From assembly GCA_011043415.1 (NCBI GenBank), contig DQXH01000059.1, forward strand, positions 1 to 38,132: a DNA stretch of 38,132 nt, written 5' to 3'. Both the position numbers and the translations under genes were made by a program. Of the stretch, positions 16,359 through 24,352 are shown one piece after another. A model generated the notes under the pieces. That model was not told the origin of the DNA. It saw only the letters and a list, made by a program, of their open reading frames with translations, and did not search any database. The number at the start of each line of letters is the position of its first letter. Within the stretch, counting starts at the first letter, position 1. This stretch comes from Thermoprotei archaeon (lineage in GTDB: Archaea > Thermoproteota > Nitrososphaeria > Geothermarchaeales > JDFR-13).

Positions 16359-17207
16359 CTATATCACCTTAATTCCATTTCTTTCTAAAATAGATCTTAA
16401 TTCAATATTTTTCTCATAAGCTATATTTATAGCTTCAAAAACTTGTTCGAATGTTAAACCACCCTTTAATAATTGTATTGAACATAATTCGCCTTTATTT
16501 GTATGTGTTATTGTGATTAGGCTTTCGACAGCGATTTCTTCTGCAAATGTGGGATCGACAATGAACTTATTATTCTTTAGACCTAAAGTAACTGCAATCG
16601 GCAGATCCCTTATTTTAACGCCTACCTTAGGTACTTCTTTAATATTAATACTATTTAATTCATCGATATGCTCTTTAACATAATTTATATCTGGCATCTT
16701 CGCCGTAGCTAATGCAGCTACAGCCGCTAAATTAGCTGCATCGATTAAGTTTCCATCGTCATTTATGATGTTAAAATCGAGAAATATTTTATAGACGACC
16801 TCTCCATGCTTAATAACATATTCTTCGAGCGGCAACATCTCGCTCTCTCTTATACCGCGATCGACTACTCTACTCAATTCGATCTCATACTCATTTGGAG
16901 GCCCTGCCTCAGCTCCAAATGATGCTGTAGGTAGTACTTCACCCTCGACTATTAGAATTCCTTTATCGGGTGAGTCTGGGAAGGGTGTACCCAATTCAAA
17001 ATTGACGCCTGCGACGACCACAGTGTCGCCTAAGGATACCCTAGCAGACCCAAACGCCTTTTCAATGACATTCGTATTAATCTCAATCTCCCTAAATTCT
17101 AGGAAACCCCTCTCATCAATTCTTCTACCTTCACTAAATAATTTCTCTACCTGTTTAATTGTAAGTAACTCTGATAACGTAAGGCCTCTAAATCCCTCTC
17201 CTCTCAT
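16359..17207 (-). CDS. rrp42: Exosome subunit Rrp42 (non-catalytic RNase PH-like)
   Basis: The 282-aa protein has an RNase PH fold with RRIDERGFLEFREIEI, GSARVSLGDTVVVAGVNFEL and PTASFGAEAGPPNEYEIELS. Rrp42 forms the exosome hexamer with Rrp41 and lacks the catalytic aspartates; it helps bind RNA. The start overlaps the rrp41 stop by 4 nt (ATGA). Its stop is adjacent to the eL43 start region, so the run rrp4-rrp41-rrp42-eL43 is almost certainly one operon. Confidence 0.94.
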   Translation of the reverse strand: MRGEGFRGLTLSELLTIKQVEKLFSEGRRIDERGFLEFREIEINTNVIEKAFGSARVSLGDTVVVAGVNFELGTPFPDSPDKGILIVEGEVLPTASFGAEAGPPNEYEIELSRVVDRGIRESEMLPLEEYVIKHGEVVYKIFLDFNIINDDGNLIDAANLAAVAALATAKMPDINYVKEHIDELNSINIKEVPKVGVKIRDLPIAVTLGLKNNKFIVDPTFAEEIAVESLITITHTNKGELCSIQLLKGGLTFEQVFEAINIAYEKNIELRSILERNGIKVI

Positions 17208-17926
17208 TCTCTATCCTCTCCCTCTAAAACTTCCATATTTTTAATTACACTCTTTAGTGCATTAATCTGCTCTTCATACAGTTTATAAGCACCCTTTAAC
17301 GCCATATCAAAAGCCTTTTTAAATTCTTCGTGCGTTAATTTACCATCCATTTGGAGCAATACTACTCTCCTTAAGTTTGGCATTATAGCAATAGGTAGAT
17401 CGGCTTCACCCTCCTTATCCTCATATTCACCGACATCTACAATAATCCGACCATTTATTTTACCCGCTGAGCATCCTACAACCAAATCTTTCATAGGTAT
17501 CCCAGCGTCTGCCAACGCGACTGCAGCTGCCGTAATACTAGCAACACGTGTACTACCGTCGGCTTGTAAAACCTCTATAAATACATCGATACTCATCTCA
17601 GGATATTCCTCTAGGATAACGGCTTGCTCTAAAGCAGATCTAATTACCTTCGATAATTCAATCTCCCTACGAGAAGGTTTAGGCGACTTTCTCTCTGAAG
17701 TACTATACGGCGTCATATGATACCTACAATTTAATATTGCTCTATCATGTAGAACTTCAAACTTTGGGAAATGCTCCTTAGGACCATATACCGCAGCTAC
17801 AATCCAGTTTTTCCCTAATCTTATCTCTGCTGAACCATCAGCATTCTTCAATACGTGCGCCTTGATTTTATATGAACGCATTTCATCTGGTTTTCTCCCA
17901 TCCACCCTCCTAAATTCCTCACTCAT
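17204..17926 (-). CDS. rrp41: Exosome subunit Rrp41 (catalytic RNase PH-like)
   Basis: The 240-aa product has FRRVDGRKPDEMR, CRYHMTPYSTSERKSPKPSR (phosphate/RNA-binding arginines) and EGEADLPIAIMPN with the catalytic Asp, so it should be the phosphorolytic 3'-5' RNase of the archaeal exosome. The ATG at 17926 is preferred over the track's GTG at 17935; GGGTGA lies 5 nt upstream. The start overlaps the rrp4 stop. Its last codons carry the ribosome site for rrp42. Confidence 0.95.
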   Translation of the reverse strand: MSEEFRRVDGRKPDEMRSYKIKAHVLKNADGSAEIRLGKNWIVAAVYGPKEHFPKFEVLHDRAILNCRYHMTPYSTSERKSPKPSRREIELSKVIRSALEQAVILEEYPEMSIDVFIEVLQADGSTRVASITAAAVALADAGIPMKDLVVGCSAGKINGRIIVDVGEYEDKEGEADLPIAIMPNLRRVVLLQMDGKLTHEEFKKAFDMALKGAYKLYEEQINALKSVIKNMEVLEGEDRE

Positions 17927-18647
17927 CACCTTCACCCTCTTCTAACTCAACTCCTAGCATAGACGCTACAGCATTGGTTAGTCCCGCTGCAAACGTTTTA
18001 AATACAATAAAGTTTATGATACGTTTTAAAAGCAGATAATTATTATAATCTCCTTTATATAAAATTACACCATTTTGAGCTATAACTAGATCTCCATCTA
18101 TCTTCTTTTTAATCGTCTTAATCATACTACCTTTTTTACCAATTATCCTAGGTAGTTTCGTCGATGAAACTTTAATCACATAATAATTTTTTAATACACC
18201 TAAATACTTACTCATCTTATCCTTAGCCTCCCCTCTCGTACTTAATAGGAAGTAGCTATATCTATTGGCTTCGACAACCCTAGCCCCAATAATATCTCCG
18301 ACTTTAATATATTCACTTAATTCTACCTCTTTGGGATTAAACTTTTTATCTCTTATATAATCCTGTGCTGGAAGAAAGCCTTTAGTATATGTCCCTAACT
18401 CTATAATCCATCCATTTGGAGCATAATTAACGACTATACCGACTACATAATCCCCTGGCTTAGGCTTATAAATATCTTTATAGGGGATAATAGTATATTC
18501 ATTATTTACTTGATGAAGTAAGCCTAATAGCGTTGAAATATAATTTCTATTTATTTTAATAATATTTTCTCTTATCTTTGCTTTTTTCGGAATATTTAAT
18601 TTAATACCTGGTATAATGATTATGTGTTCCTCCGTCTTCTTAGTCAT
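17919..18647 (-). CDS. rrp4: Exosome cap subunit Rrp4 (S1-KH)
   Basis: The 242-aa protein has an N-terminal beta domain, an S1 domain at about 65-145 (PGDYVVGIVVNYAPNGWIIE ... VGDIIGARVVE) and a KH-like domain (IIGKKGSMIKTIKKKI with GKKG loop). Rrp4 forms the RNA-binding cap over the Rrp41/42 ring. GGTGTATAT precedes the ATG. The acidic C-terminus (EEGEGDE) is encoded by bases holding the rrp41 ribosome site and start. Confidence 0.95.
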   Translation of the reverse strand: MTKKTEEHIIIIPGIKLNIPKKAKIRENIIKINRNYISTLLGLLHQVNNEYTIIPYKDIYKPKPGDYVVGIVVNYAPNGWIIELGTYTKGFLPAQDYIRDKKFNPKEVELSEYIKVGDIIGARVVEANRYSYFLLSTRGEAKDKMSKYLGVLKNYYVIKVSSTKLPRIIGKKGSMIKTIKKKIDGDLVIAQNGVILYKGDYNNYLLLKRIINFIVFKTFAAGLTNAVASMLGVELEEGEGDE

Positions 18648-18701
18648 ATATATACACCAAGCTCCATTACAACCACTTAGAATTAAATAGATTAAATAGA
18701 T

Positions 18702-19400
18702 TTAAATTGTTTTCTCCTCTATGATCTCTACATAAGCTGTTCCATTTGTAATACGACCTAATTTCTCTATAAATTCAACTTTTAAACCGGAGGGTATTGA
18801 TATCATTGCCTGCAGAGACCCGTCGTTAAGCCATTCTTCATTTAATAAGTCACCTGCATTCTTCAGATAGCCGTATGCCTTTCCAACGTATATCGCTGGG
18901 ACTTTAATAGATAAGATACTCATCTGCCTTTTTATAGGAATTATTTTTGACATCTCCTCTAGTATATCATTAATCTGCTCCTCTATACTTCTGAATGGAT
19001 CGATCCTTACACCGGCCTCATCCAGTATACTTTCTATCCTAATGGGTGGTATGGGGGCGTTAGTTCGGGCGTCTACACAATATCTTGATATAAAGCTTAC
19101 TATCTGCTTCTTCTTTTCTTCGATAAGTTTACGCCTCTGCTCAGCCCTAATCTGCAAATCTCCCTCCTTAACTATTCTTTCCGCTATTTTTTGAATATCT
19201 GCAGTCCCGAAAACTTCCATCAAATCACTTCTTGATGCCCTTAACCCTTTATTCGCATCAGAATACACCTCATCAAATACTAGGACGCCTGTAAAATCTT
19301 TTCTTCTTCCTAGCTTGTATTCCAATGCCTTATCTGGATCCACCAAAACCTCGAATTTCTTAGAACCTTTTTTAAATCTAGCTATGGTATAATCTACCAT
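18702..19400 (-). CDS. sdo1: Ribosome maturation protein SBDS
   Basis: The 232-aa protein is archaeal SBDS/aSdo1: domain I (MVDYTIARFKKGSKKFEVLV ... DVFGTADIQKIAERIVKEGD-like), a helical domain II (RKLIEEKKKQIVSFISRYCVD, RTNAPIPPIRIESILDEAGV) and a ferredoxin-like domain III. It helps release aIF6 from new large subunits. GGGGG lies just before the ATG. A 54-nt gap separates it from rrp4 and 38 nt from psmA; a small hairpin lies in the latter. Confidence 0.95.
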   Translation of the reverse strand: MVDYTIARFKKGSKKFEVLVDPDKALEYKLGRRKDFTGVLVFDEVYSDANKGLRASRSDLMEVFGTADIQKIAERIVKEGDLQIRAEQRRKLIEEKKKQIVSFISRYCVDARTNAPIPPIRIESILDEAGVRIDPFRSIEEQINDILEEMSKIIPIKRQMSILSIKVPAIYVGKAYGYLKNAGDLLNEEWLNDGSLQAMISIPSGLKVEFIEKLGRITNGTAYVEIIEEKTI

Positions 19401-19410
19401 AATCCCCCTG

Positions 19411-19430
19411 ATATAGATTATAGTCTATAT
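19411..19430 (-). repeat. Short AT-rich inverted repeat between psmA and the SBDS gene
   Basis: ATATAGA and TCTATAT flank a 6-nt loop, a perfect 7-bp palindrome in the 38-nt gap. It could be a weak mRNA hairpin or processing site upstream of the SBDS ribosome site. At this length and base composition it may also be chance. Confidence 0.3.
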
Positions 19431-19438
19431 TAATTAAA

Positions 19439-20165
19439 TTATAGGTTATATCTTTCAATAGCGATGCCAATATATCTCTTGGACTCGTCGATAGGTAGAA
19501 ATACTCCTTTACTAGTAGCCTTAGGAATCTCAAGAAATCTAATTTTTAAATCATCCTTCTTCCCAGTAGCGTATATTATTGCAGCTGCTACGAGGACCTT
19601 CATATCCTCTAGATTTAAATCATCCTTATAATATCTCTCTATAAATTCGATGGCTTTTTCGGATCTCGCTCCGATTGCAGATACCTTATATTTAATACAG
19701 GATCCACTTGGATCTGTTACAAATATCTGAGGCGTTTTATCCGGGTCTACTCCTCCGAAGATTATTCCTACTCCAAACGGCCTCACCCCTCCCTGCTGAG
19801 TAAAACTTTGCTTTATATTACCTATTCTCCTTGCAATAACCTCCACGTAAGGTGGTTCATCGTATAGTAATCTCTGATACTGGCTAAATTCCCTAGCATA
19901 ATCTATCAATACACGCCCGTCTGGAACGTATCCAGATATCGCTGCACCAATATTTTCATCTATAATAAATAATTTCCTGCTATATGACTCATCCTGAAAT
20001 TTTGAAAATGATTCCTCTGCTGATAAAATTACACCCTCCTGTGATAATATTCCCAGTGAAATCGTTCCTCTCTTCACAGTCTAAAGCATATTCAACCTGA
20101 AATATTCTTCCATCTGGCGAGAACACCGTTATAGCTCTATCATACGCAGCCTGTGTTGGGAACAT
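19439..20165 (-). pseudogene. psmA: 20S proteasome alpha subunit, frameshifted near the N-terminus
   Basis: The N-terminus [20 protein letters not shown], then IFQVEYAL, starts at ATG 20165 behind GGTGAT. The rest of the protein ([20 protein letters not shown] onward, to 19439) is in another frame. The family reads EYALEAVKRGT; here the bases between GCTTTA and GTGAAG number 4 instead of 6, so about 2 nt are missing. The downstream part is intact with the GARSEKAIEFIERYY region. The alpha subunit forms the outer gated rings. Either a sequence error or a true frameshift is possible. The order pop5-psmA-SBDS is standard. Confidence 0.9.
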
Positions 20166-20185
20166 TAAATCACCTTCCTCTTAAC

Positions 20186-20500
20186 TTATAATAGATTCGT
20201 TTTAATATATTTATCTATACCCTTTTTTAATGTGCTGGAGACACCAAGAATAGAGATATCAATATTGTTTAATACTAATGCCTTAAGAGTAGTAAGCAAA
20301 TTAGATGTAGATTTATGGTCGATTCTAATCACCATTATATTATTCTCCTTGAAAACCCTCATTAATTTCATTCTTGAATGAGAAAACTTGATAATTCCAT
20401 ATAATTCGATATATTTCTGTTTAATTAACTTGAAGACTCTGTCATCCTCACCAATATATTTTATAAAAACATATCTATTCCTATGGTACTTTACACACAT
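20186..20500 (-). CDS. rnp2: RNase P protein component 2 (Pop5)
   Basis: The 104-aa protein has the Pop5 ferredoxin-like pattern: RNRYVFIKYIG, IKQKYIELYGIIKFSHSRMK, NNIMVIRIDHKSTSNLLTTL and the C-terminal ISILGVSSTLKKGIDKYI, which corresponds to the family's GVSGTIKK. It pairs with Rpp30 to activate RNase P RNA. The ORF track starts at TTG 20506; ATG 20500 is preferred. It lies between the Rpp30-like gene (overlap) and psmA, as in the archaeal exosome superoperon. Confidence 0.85.
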   Translation of the reverse strand: MCVKYHRNRYVFIKYIGEDDRVFKLIKQKYIELYGIIKFSHSRMKLMRVFKENNIMVIRIDHKSTSNLLTTLKALVLNNIDISILGVSSTLKKGIDKYIKTNLL

Positions 20501-21155
20501 CCTCAATCAACATATTAAGACGTAGGTATATTTCTTTATATATAAGCCCTTCATCATCTAATAGAGTACTATATATAATTGGTAATTCTGTACGGGAGAT
20601 CACTGGAGTAGATTGTGAAATTATAACCTTGTTCTTACCTTCAAGTATCTTGATACGTGGGAGAATATAAGATTGGGTTTTAATATCCCTTATAATTTTA
20701 TCGATATAAATCTCAAAGAAGAGATTATGGCTATATGTCTTAGCTATATTTCTATATGATAATTTATGCCCTTCAATAATTCTATATGACTTGATTTCAT
20801 TTACAGATAGAATATCCAGGTATTCTTCGTCTATAGATAAAAGCTTGCAGTTATCCATATGCGTATTAATTTTATTCGCTACATTTCTCAGGATCCTCCT
20901 CGCAGTTTTTTTATCAAAGTTTTTAATAAATTTAACATGATATAATACATATACATTTGTGTACATCCGTCTAATTAAATTAGAGAGCTTAATTACATCA
21001 CTGAGGTTCGTAACTGACGGATCATATATGACCTTAACTAACAAGTGTGTGAAACCTAGGTGGTTGATAATATCAATTATCTTATTAAGACCCTCTGTTA
21101 TCTTGTCTAATTCATAATGTTTCTCGATTATGTAATTGGAGTATATATACATCAT
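20481..21155 (-). CDS. Probable RNase P protein component 3 (Rpp30), divergent
   Basis: The 224-aa protein is not obvious by motif, but it has the expected length and place (between a COG1325-type gene and pop5, where archaea carry Rpp30). It also has a plausible Rpp30 pattern: an early HLGFTHLLVKV strand and a C-terminal NKVIISQSTPVISRTELPII, resembling the family's ViiSSgA...elr.P segment. Rpp30 is a TIM-barrel-like partner of Pop5. Many usual residues differ, so the call relies partly on gene order. Confidence 0.6.
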   Translation of the reverse strand: MMYIYSNYIIEKHYELDKITEGLNKIIDIINHLGFTHLLVKVIYDPSVTNLSDVIKLSNLIRRMYTNVYVLYHVKFIKNFDKKTARRILRNVANKINTHMDNCKLLSIDEEYLDILSVNEIKSYRIIEGHKLSYRNIAKTYSHNLFFEIYIDKIIRDIKTQSYILPRIKILEGKNKVIISQSTPVISRTELPIIYSTLLDDEGLIYKEIYLRLNMLIEDVCKVP

Positions 21156-21160
21156 GAATA

Positions 21161-21556
21161 TTACTCGAATAGTATTTTCATAAGTCTATCTAATTTAATA
21201 TTTCTAACTACAATTTTTATAGGGTCTGTTATAACGAACTTTACTTGACCCTTACATAGATATTGTTTATCTAAGCGAATATATAGTGAGTTCCTATCGT
21301 AGTATTCATCGATAGACTGCTTTAAAAATTGTAGGTCGATAGGATCTAGCCTATCTCTAATTCTGGTTAATACCGTATTAGACTCTCGTGAATCCAAATT
21401 TATCTTACAGTATATCAATGGATTTCCATAGTGCCCCGATAAATCTCTTCTTGAGAATCTTCTTGTTTCCACTCCCAATGTATTCTTCAATGCATTTAAA
21501 ATTTTATCATAATCCTCAGTTGCGTGAACTATGAAAGATATCTCCATCTTCATCAT
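21161..21556 (-). CDS. COG1325-type RNA-binding protein of the exosome superoperon
   Basis: The 131-aa product begins MEISFIVHATEDYDKILNAL and has ETRRFSRRDLSGHYGNPLIY and ITDPIKIVVRNIK segments. These match the archaeal conserved RNA-binding family (COG1325) predicted to be exosome-associated, which usually heads this superoperon just before Rpp30. No biochemical role is established. It is divergent from kae1 with a 44-nt gap, so this gap likely holds both promoters. Confidence 0.75.
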   Translation of the reverse strand: MMKMEISFIVHATEDYDKILNALKNTLGVETRRFSRRDLSGHYGNPLIYCKINLDSRESNTVLTRIRDRLDPIDLQFLKQSIDEYYDRNSLYIRLDKQYLCKGQVKFVITDPIKIVVRNIKLDRLMKILFE

Positions 21557-21600
21557 TAACCAAGATACTTAAAGGATATACAGAATTAAATATTCTAGAT

Positions 21601-22596
21601 ATGTCTACATATGTACTAGGTATCGAGTCTACAGCCCACACACTTGGTATGGCGATAGTTGATGAAAAGCTTAACATATTGAGTGATGTTAGAGAGGTCT
21701 ATAGACCATCAAGGTCCCTTGGTATAGATCCTCATGATGCTGCTGAATATCTTAGTAAAAAGGCTGGATACGTATTTAAGGAAACCCTTAAAAAAGCCTC
21801 TGTGACTGTCGAGGATATCGATGCAATAGCATATAGCATGGGGCCTGGTTTAGGGCCCTGCCTTAGAATCGGTGCAACAATAGCTAGACTATTATCTTGC
21901 AAATATAATAAGCCATTATATCCAGTTCATCATGCAATAGGGCATATTGAACTAGTTCGTCTATATTATAACCTCAATAATCCGCTTGTAATACTTGTTT
22001 CAGGGGGGCATACGCTGATCAGTAGCTTCACAAATAATAGATGGAGAGTTTACGGTGAAACACTGGATATAACACTGGGAAACCTACTTGATATGTTTGC
22101 TAGAGAAATTGGATTAGGTTTCCCTGGAGGCCCTAAAGTTGAGGAGCTGGCATCAAAGGGAAGCAGGTACATTGAATTACCATATACAATAAAAGGTACT
22201 AATCTTCAGTTTTCAGGGTTATTAACCAACGTTGTTTCTCTATATAAGAAAAATATATATACTCTTAAAGATCTCGCTCTATCACTTCAAGAGACCGCCT
22301 TTTCAATGCTTGTAGAAGCATCTGAAAGAGCATTAACCCAACTGAATAATGATTCTATCGCAGTTACGGGTGGTGTAGCATCTAACGATAGGTTATATGC
22401 GATGTTGGTAGAAATGGGTGAGGAACATGGTTTAAAAGTCTATAGATTACCTAAAAGATTAAATTCGGATAATGGAGTACAGATCGCCGTTGTAGGATTA
22501 AAAATGTACTTAAGTAATGTAGAGCCTGTTGATGTTGAAAATGCGATTATTAAACAAAGGTGGAGGTTAGATGAGGTTGAGGTTGTATGGAGATAA
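21601..22596 (+). CDS. kae1: KEOPS catalytic subunit Kae1 (TsaD family)
   Basis: The 331-aa ASKHA protein has LGIESTAHTLGMAIVD, SMGPGLGPCLRIG, the metal-binding PVHHAIGHIE (two His), VSGGHT and SIAVTGGVASNDRL. It transfers threonylcarbamoyl to A37 of tRNA. It is a separate gene, not fused to bud32, and overlaps it by 10 nt; its last codons (GAG GTT GAG GTT) give the bud32 ribosome site. A TTAAAG element 29 nt before the ATG and no ribosome site suggest a leaderless mRNA. Confidence 0.95.
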   Translation: MSTYVLGIESTAHTLGMAIVDEKLNILSDVREVYRPSRSLGIDPHDAAEYLSKKAGYVFKETLKKASVTVEDIDAIAYSMGPGLGPCLRIGATIARLLSCKYNKPLYPVHHAIGHIELVRLYYNLNNPLVILVSGGHTLISSFTNNRWRVYGETLDITLGNLLDMFAREIGLGFPGGPKVEELASKGSRYIELPYTIKGTNLQFSGLLTNVVSLYKKNIYTLKDLALSLQETAFSMLVEASERALTQLNNDSIAVTGGVASNDRLYAMLVEMGEEHGLKVYRLPKRLNSDNGVQIAVVGLKMYLSNVEPVDVENAIIKQRWRLDEVEVVWR

Positions 22597-23258
22597 GTTA
22601 TATTAATGAAATTATGGAAAAAGGCCGGTTAATTCATAGGGGGGCGGAGGCAATCTTATACTTAGTTGATTTTCTAGGTACCAAAGCGATATTAAAACTA
22701 AGGACCTCTAAAAAATATAGGAATAAAGAGTTGGACAACCTACTTAGAAGGAGAAGGACTGCTAGAGAAGCAAATATACTATATCATTTATATAAGAATA
22801 ATTTCCCAGCACCTAAACTATATTATGTGAATCTAGAGAGAAACGCTATAATAATGGAGTATTTAGAGGGACTTGTATTGAAGGAATATATTAATAAATT
22901 AGAGAACTCTGACGAACTTTATAAGATAGGCTATGATATAGGAAAACTTGTGGCTCATCTCCATAACTTGAATGTTATCCATAATGACCTAGCTACACGC
23001 AATTTTATTGTGACTAAAGAGAAGAGAATTTATCTAATTGATTTTGGTCTAAGTATGTTCTCGCATGAATATAAGGAGAAGGCTCTTGATATAGATGTTT
23101 TTAAGAGAGTATTAGATGTAACTCACCCAGATGAATGTGATATGATATTTGATACTTTCATCCAAGTGTACACTAAAAATGCACTTGATTCAAAGGAGAC
23201 CATCAACTTCTATTATAAATTATCTAAAATGGGTAGGTATCACATAAGAGGGGGGTGA
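22587..23258 (+). CDS. bud32: KEOPS kinase/ATPase subunit Bud32
   Basis: The 223-aa small kinase fold has GAEAILYLVDFLGTKAILKL (Lys for ATP), the RRRRTAREANILYHL segment, VIHNDLATRNFIV (catalytic loop) and LIDFGLS (metal-binding Asp). The catalytic loop reads HND rather than the family's usual HGD, and the Ser of the TTSN motif is replaced (ATRN). It regulates Kae1 by ATP hydrolysis. The gene lies between kae1 and the ITPase gene in one operon. Confidence 0.93.
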   Translation: MEISYINEIMEKGRLIHRGAEAILYLVDFLGTKAILKLRTSKKYRNKELDNLLRRRRTAREANILYHLYKNNFPAPKLYYVNLERNAIIMEYLEGLVLKEYINKLENSDELYKIGYDIGKLVAHLHNLNVIHNDLATRNFIVTKEKRIYLIDFGLSMFSHEYKEKALDIDVFKRVLDVTHPDECDMIFDTFIQVYTKNALDSKETINFYYKLSKMGRYHIRGG

Positions 23259-23267
23259 ATATGATTT

Positions 23268-23843
23268 ATGAAAGTATTCTTCATCACCACAAATATAAAT
23301 AAATATAAGGAGGCTAAGCAGGTTTTAGAGGAATATAATATTAAACTTATGCTACTTAAATATCCTCTTATGGAGATACAGTCTAAAAGCTTAGTTGAAT
23401 CCATTATATGGAAGGGTGCCCAAGGTTTTAAAATACTAGATGAGTATTATATCGTGGAAGATGCCGGCTTATTCATAAAACCTCTTAAAGGGTTTCCAGG
23501 CGTATATTCTTCATATATATATAAAACCATTGGGATAAATGGGATATTAAAACTAATGGACAATATATCAAATCGTGAAGCATATTTTGAGGCTGTAGGT
23601 TTCCTATCGCTCAAGAATAATATTTTTAAACTGTTTGTAGAGAGAGTTCACGGCATTATATCGAATGAGATAAGGGGAGATAGGGGATTCGGCTTCGACC
23701 CAATCTTCATTCCTAGAGGGTCTAATAAAACATATGCGGAGATGGATTTGAGCGAGAAAAACAGGTTCTCACATAGAGGAAAGTTATTTAGAAAAATAGG
23801 TGAGTACATTAAAAATAATATACTACATGGAAAATCGATATAA
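23268..23843 (+). CDS. XTP/dITP diphosphatase (HAM1/RdgB family)
   Basis: The 191-aa protein hydrolyses non-canonical purine triphosphates such as dITP and XTP. It shows FFITTNINKYKEAKQVLEEY, VEDAGLFIKPLKGFPGVYSS (catalytic Asp region), RGDRGFGFDPIFIPRG and the C-terminal FSHRGK segment, all diagnostic for HAM1. It starts 9 nt after bud32; the last bud32 codons (GGG GGG TGA) serve as ribosome site. Coupling with kae1-bud32 is known from other archaea. Confidence 0.95.
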   Translation: MKVFFITTNINKYKEAKQVLEEYNIKLMLLKYPLMEIQSKSLVESIIWKGAQGFKILDEYYIVEDAGLFIKPLKGFPGVYSSYIYKTIGINGILKLMDNISNREAYFEAVGFLSLKNNIFKLFVERVHGIISNEIRGDRGFGFDPIFIPRGSNKTYAEMDLSEKNRFSHRGKLFRKIGEYIKNNILHGKSI

Positions 23844-23845
23844 GA

Positions 23846-23854
23846 TATTTAAAT
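23846..23854 (+). promoter_or_regulatory. Candidate TATA box for uS15
   Basis: TATTTAAAT lies just after the ITPase stop, about 45 nt before the uS15 ATG. A start about 26 nt downstream would leave a leader of roughly 20 nt carrying the GAGGGG ribosome site. The call is based on position and similarity only. Confidence 0.45.
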
Positions 23855-23895
23855 AGATTTATGATTAAGTATTTACTAATTTGAGGGGCTCGTAT

Positions 23896-24345
23896 ATGGC
23901 AAGAATGCATATCCGTAGGAAAGGTAAATCACATTCAAAACGTCCGGTTCATATGGTGAAACCCGATTGGCTAAAGCTGACTCCAGAAGAGGTAAAGGAA
24001 ATTGCTCTTAAACTCGCTAGGGAGGGGAAGTACCCTTCGGAAATCGGAATGATTTTGAGAGACCAATATGGTGTACCGACTTTTAAGCAGGTAACTGGGA
24101 TGAAATTATCCGAATTTCTTGAGAAAGAGGGTATAAAGTATGATTATCCTGAGGACTTGGCGAGATTAATTGAGAAAGCTAAGCGATTAACGGCACACCT
24201 GAAAGTACATAAAAAGGATTATAGGAATAAACATGCGTTAGAATTGATTGAAGCTAAAATCCATCATTTAGCAAAATATTATAAGAGGATTGGGAAGTTA
24301 CCCAAGGACTGGAGGTATAGGACTGTAGTAGCTAAGATCGAGTAA
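23896..24345 (+). CDS. rps15: Ribosomal protein uS15
   Basis: The 149-aa archaeal uS15 begins MARMHIRRKGKSHSKRP and contains PEEVKEIALKLAREGKYPSE, GVPTFKQVTGMKLSEFLE and the C-terminal uS15 four-helix core. It binds 16S rRNA in the platform. The ORF track begins at TTG 23881; the ATG at 23896 is supported by family alignment and by GAGGGG about 8 nt upstream. It starts the run uS15-GAN-Pcc1 paralogue, with eS1 after it. Confidence 0.95.
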   Translation: MARMHIRRKGKSHSKRPVHMVKPDWLKLTPEEVKEIALKLAREGKYPSEIGMILRDQYGVPTFKQVTGMKLSEFLEKEGIKYDYPEDLARLIEKAKRLTAHLKVHKKDYRNKHALELIEAKIHHLAKYYKRIGKLPKDWRYRTVVAKIE

Positions 24346-24352
24346 ATGGAAG

